Shown piece after piece: positions 63,190 through 64,000 of a stretch of 64,000 bases of DNA. Where the stretch lies: assembly GCF_036320965.1 (NCBI RefSeq), contig NC_092232.1, positions 51,695,982 to 51,759,981 on the forward strand, written 5' to 3'. The stretch's first letter is position 1. Each line of letters starts with the position of its first letter. The position numbers and the translations under genes were made by a program. The notes under the pieces are model-generated. The model saw only the letters and a program-made list of their open reading frames with translations, searched no databases and was not told where the DNA came from. The DNA is from Panulirus ornatus (Eukaryota; Arthropoda; Malacostraca; Decapoda; Palinuridae).

Positions 63190-63535
63190 ATATGGCAGGG
63201 GTTTGTTTGTATGTATGGGGTCTGATCTGGGTCATGTGTAGGAGGTTATTTGTATGTATGGGGTCTGACCTGGGTAGTGTAGGAGGTTATCTGTATGCAT
63301 GGGGTCTGACCGGGGTCATGTGGGAGGCTATCTGTATGTATGGGATCTGACCTGGGTCATGCAGGAGGTTATCTGTATGTATGGGGTCTGACCTGGGTCA
63401 TGTGTAGGAGGTTATCTGTATGTATGGGGTCTGACCTGGGTCATGTTTGAGGTTATCTGTATGTATGGAGTCTGACCTGGGTAGTGTAGGACGTTATCTG
63501 TATGTATGGGGTCTGACCTGGGCACTGTAGGAGGT
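63190..63535. repeat. Minisatellite, about 43-bp unit, 8 copies
   Basis: Units carry 'gttatctgtatgtatggggt' and 'ctgacctgggtcatgtg', with 1-3-bp length variation between copies. Confidence 0.95.
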
Positions 63536-63563
63536 TAGGTTAAGTTTGGTTAGGTCTGTCTGT

Positions 63564-63597
63564 CTGTCTGTGTGTGCGCGCGCGCGTGCGTGTGTGT
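63564..63597. repeat. (TGTC)/(TG)(CG)n compound run
   Basis: tctg repeats followed by tgtgtgcgcgcgcgtgcgtg. Confidence 0.85.
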
Positions 63598-63706
63598 TAG
63601 GTGCATATATACATAGGAGTAAAGACATGTTACATATACGTATACAAGGTTAAGAGACGGGGCAACACGAGTGTAAAGTTCTCTCCCCGTAATACACCTA
63701 ATAGCA

Positions 63707-63711
<5 letters not shown>

Positions 63712-63743
<32 letters not shown>

Positions 63744-63762
63744 CACACACACCAACACACAC
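63712..63762. repeat. (CA)n microsatellite
   Basis: About 50 bp of CA with 'aacac' interruptions. The remaining 240 bp to the window end hold nothing recognised. Confidence 0.93.
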
Positions 63763-64000
63763 CTCCTTTATCTTCCCTACACGAGATGACAAATGAAACT
63801 TTCACTCGAAAGTTGTGAAACACACATTTTGTTCCCTCCTTGGAAGGCCACCTTTACGATGCCATTCTTGGCCACGGTGATGGTGGCTGGCGTATTGAAG
63901 AGCACACCCGGCATGTGTTAGGGGCAGGCACGTCCTTCACCGTGAAATTTCCACGAAAAAACACACAAGCGAGCGATCAACTGCCACGGGGAGCTGTGTG

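Overview
This window looks like non-coding, repeat-saturated DNA from an invertebrate nuclear genome. A decapod crustacean is the best fit, but that rests on remembered resemblance of the dispersed repeats to decapod ones and was not tested. Dinucleotide arrays of (TA)n, (GA/CT)n and (CA/TG)n, often 60-195 bp long, occur every one to two kilobases. More than 25 minisatellites with periods of 16-72 bp lie between them. I found no convincing complete host gene, no rRNA, no functional tRNA and no prokaryotic organisation. The long open frames (for example 32312-33400 on minus and 52168-53547 on plus) are tandem repeats that happen to lack stop codons.

The recognisable biology is broken retroelements. 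(1) A tRNA-derived SINE has five copies (1-27, 2420-2592, 6055-6170, 35463-35650 minus, 39081-39201), most running into (TA)n. (2) LINE-A is a non-LTR element seen as C-terminal reverse-transcriptase-protein fragments at 26709-26785 (minus), 40150-40912 (minus) and 41192-41850 (plus, open reading frame still intact). Its 3' UTR recurs alone at 4765-4868, 56500-56605 and 59753-60030. (3) LINE-J, a Jockey-like element, is at 14150-14700 (minus), 16715-17560 (plus), 25300-26690 (minus) and 29977-30082 (minus). (4) CR1/L2-like fragments are at 3816-3990, 23930-24430, 35655-36100 and 47937-48900. (5) A Penelope-like GIY-YIG endonuclease remnant is at 22106-22312. (6) Short repeat families B, C and D recur next to (TA)n arrays.

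Layout: 0-10 kb holds a SINE/(TA)n/family B composite, several minisatellites and a weak gag-like minus-strand coding relic (7490-9850). 10-20 kb has minisatellites and LINE-J copies. 20-30 kb has a candidate membrane-protein exon (19990-20220, minus), CAC-rich DNA, the Penelope remnant, CR1 and LINE-J. 30-39 kb has the 0.9-kb 18/36-bp minisatellite, a 195-bp (CT)n and a SINE next to a CR1 3' end. 39-42 kb is a dense nest of SINE, families C and D, (TA)n and two divergent LINE-A copies. 42-52 kb is mostly minisatellites. 52-64 kb carries three arrays with a 16-bp period and a 1.5-kb two-monomer mosaic array.

No genes can be said to act together here. The main interest lies in how transposable elements and (TA)n arrays are joined, a possible SINE-LINE shared 3' end, and the higher-order structure of several minisatellites. 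I found no evidence for an undescribed enzymatic or defence system.
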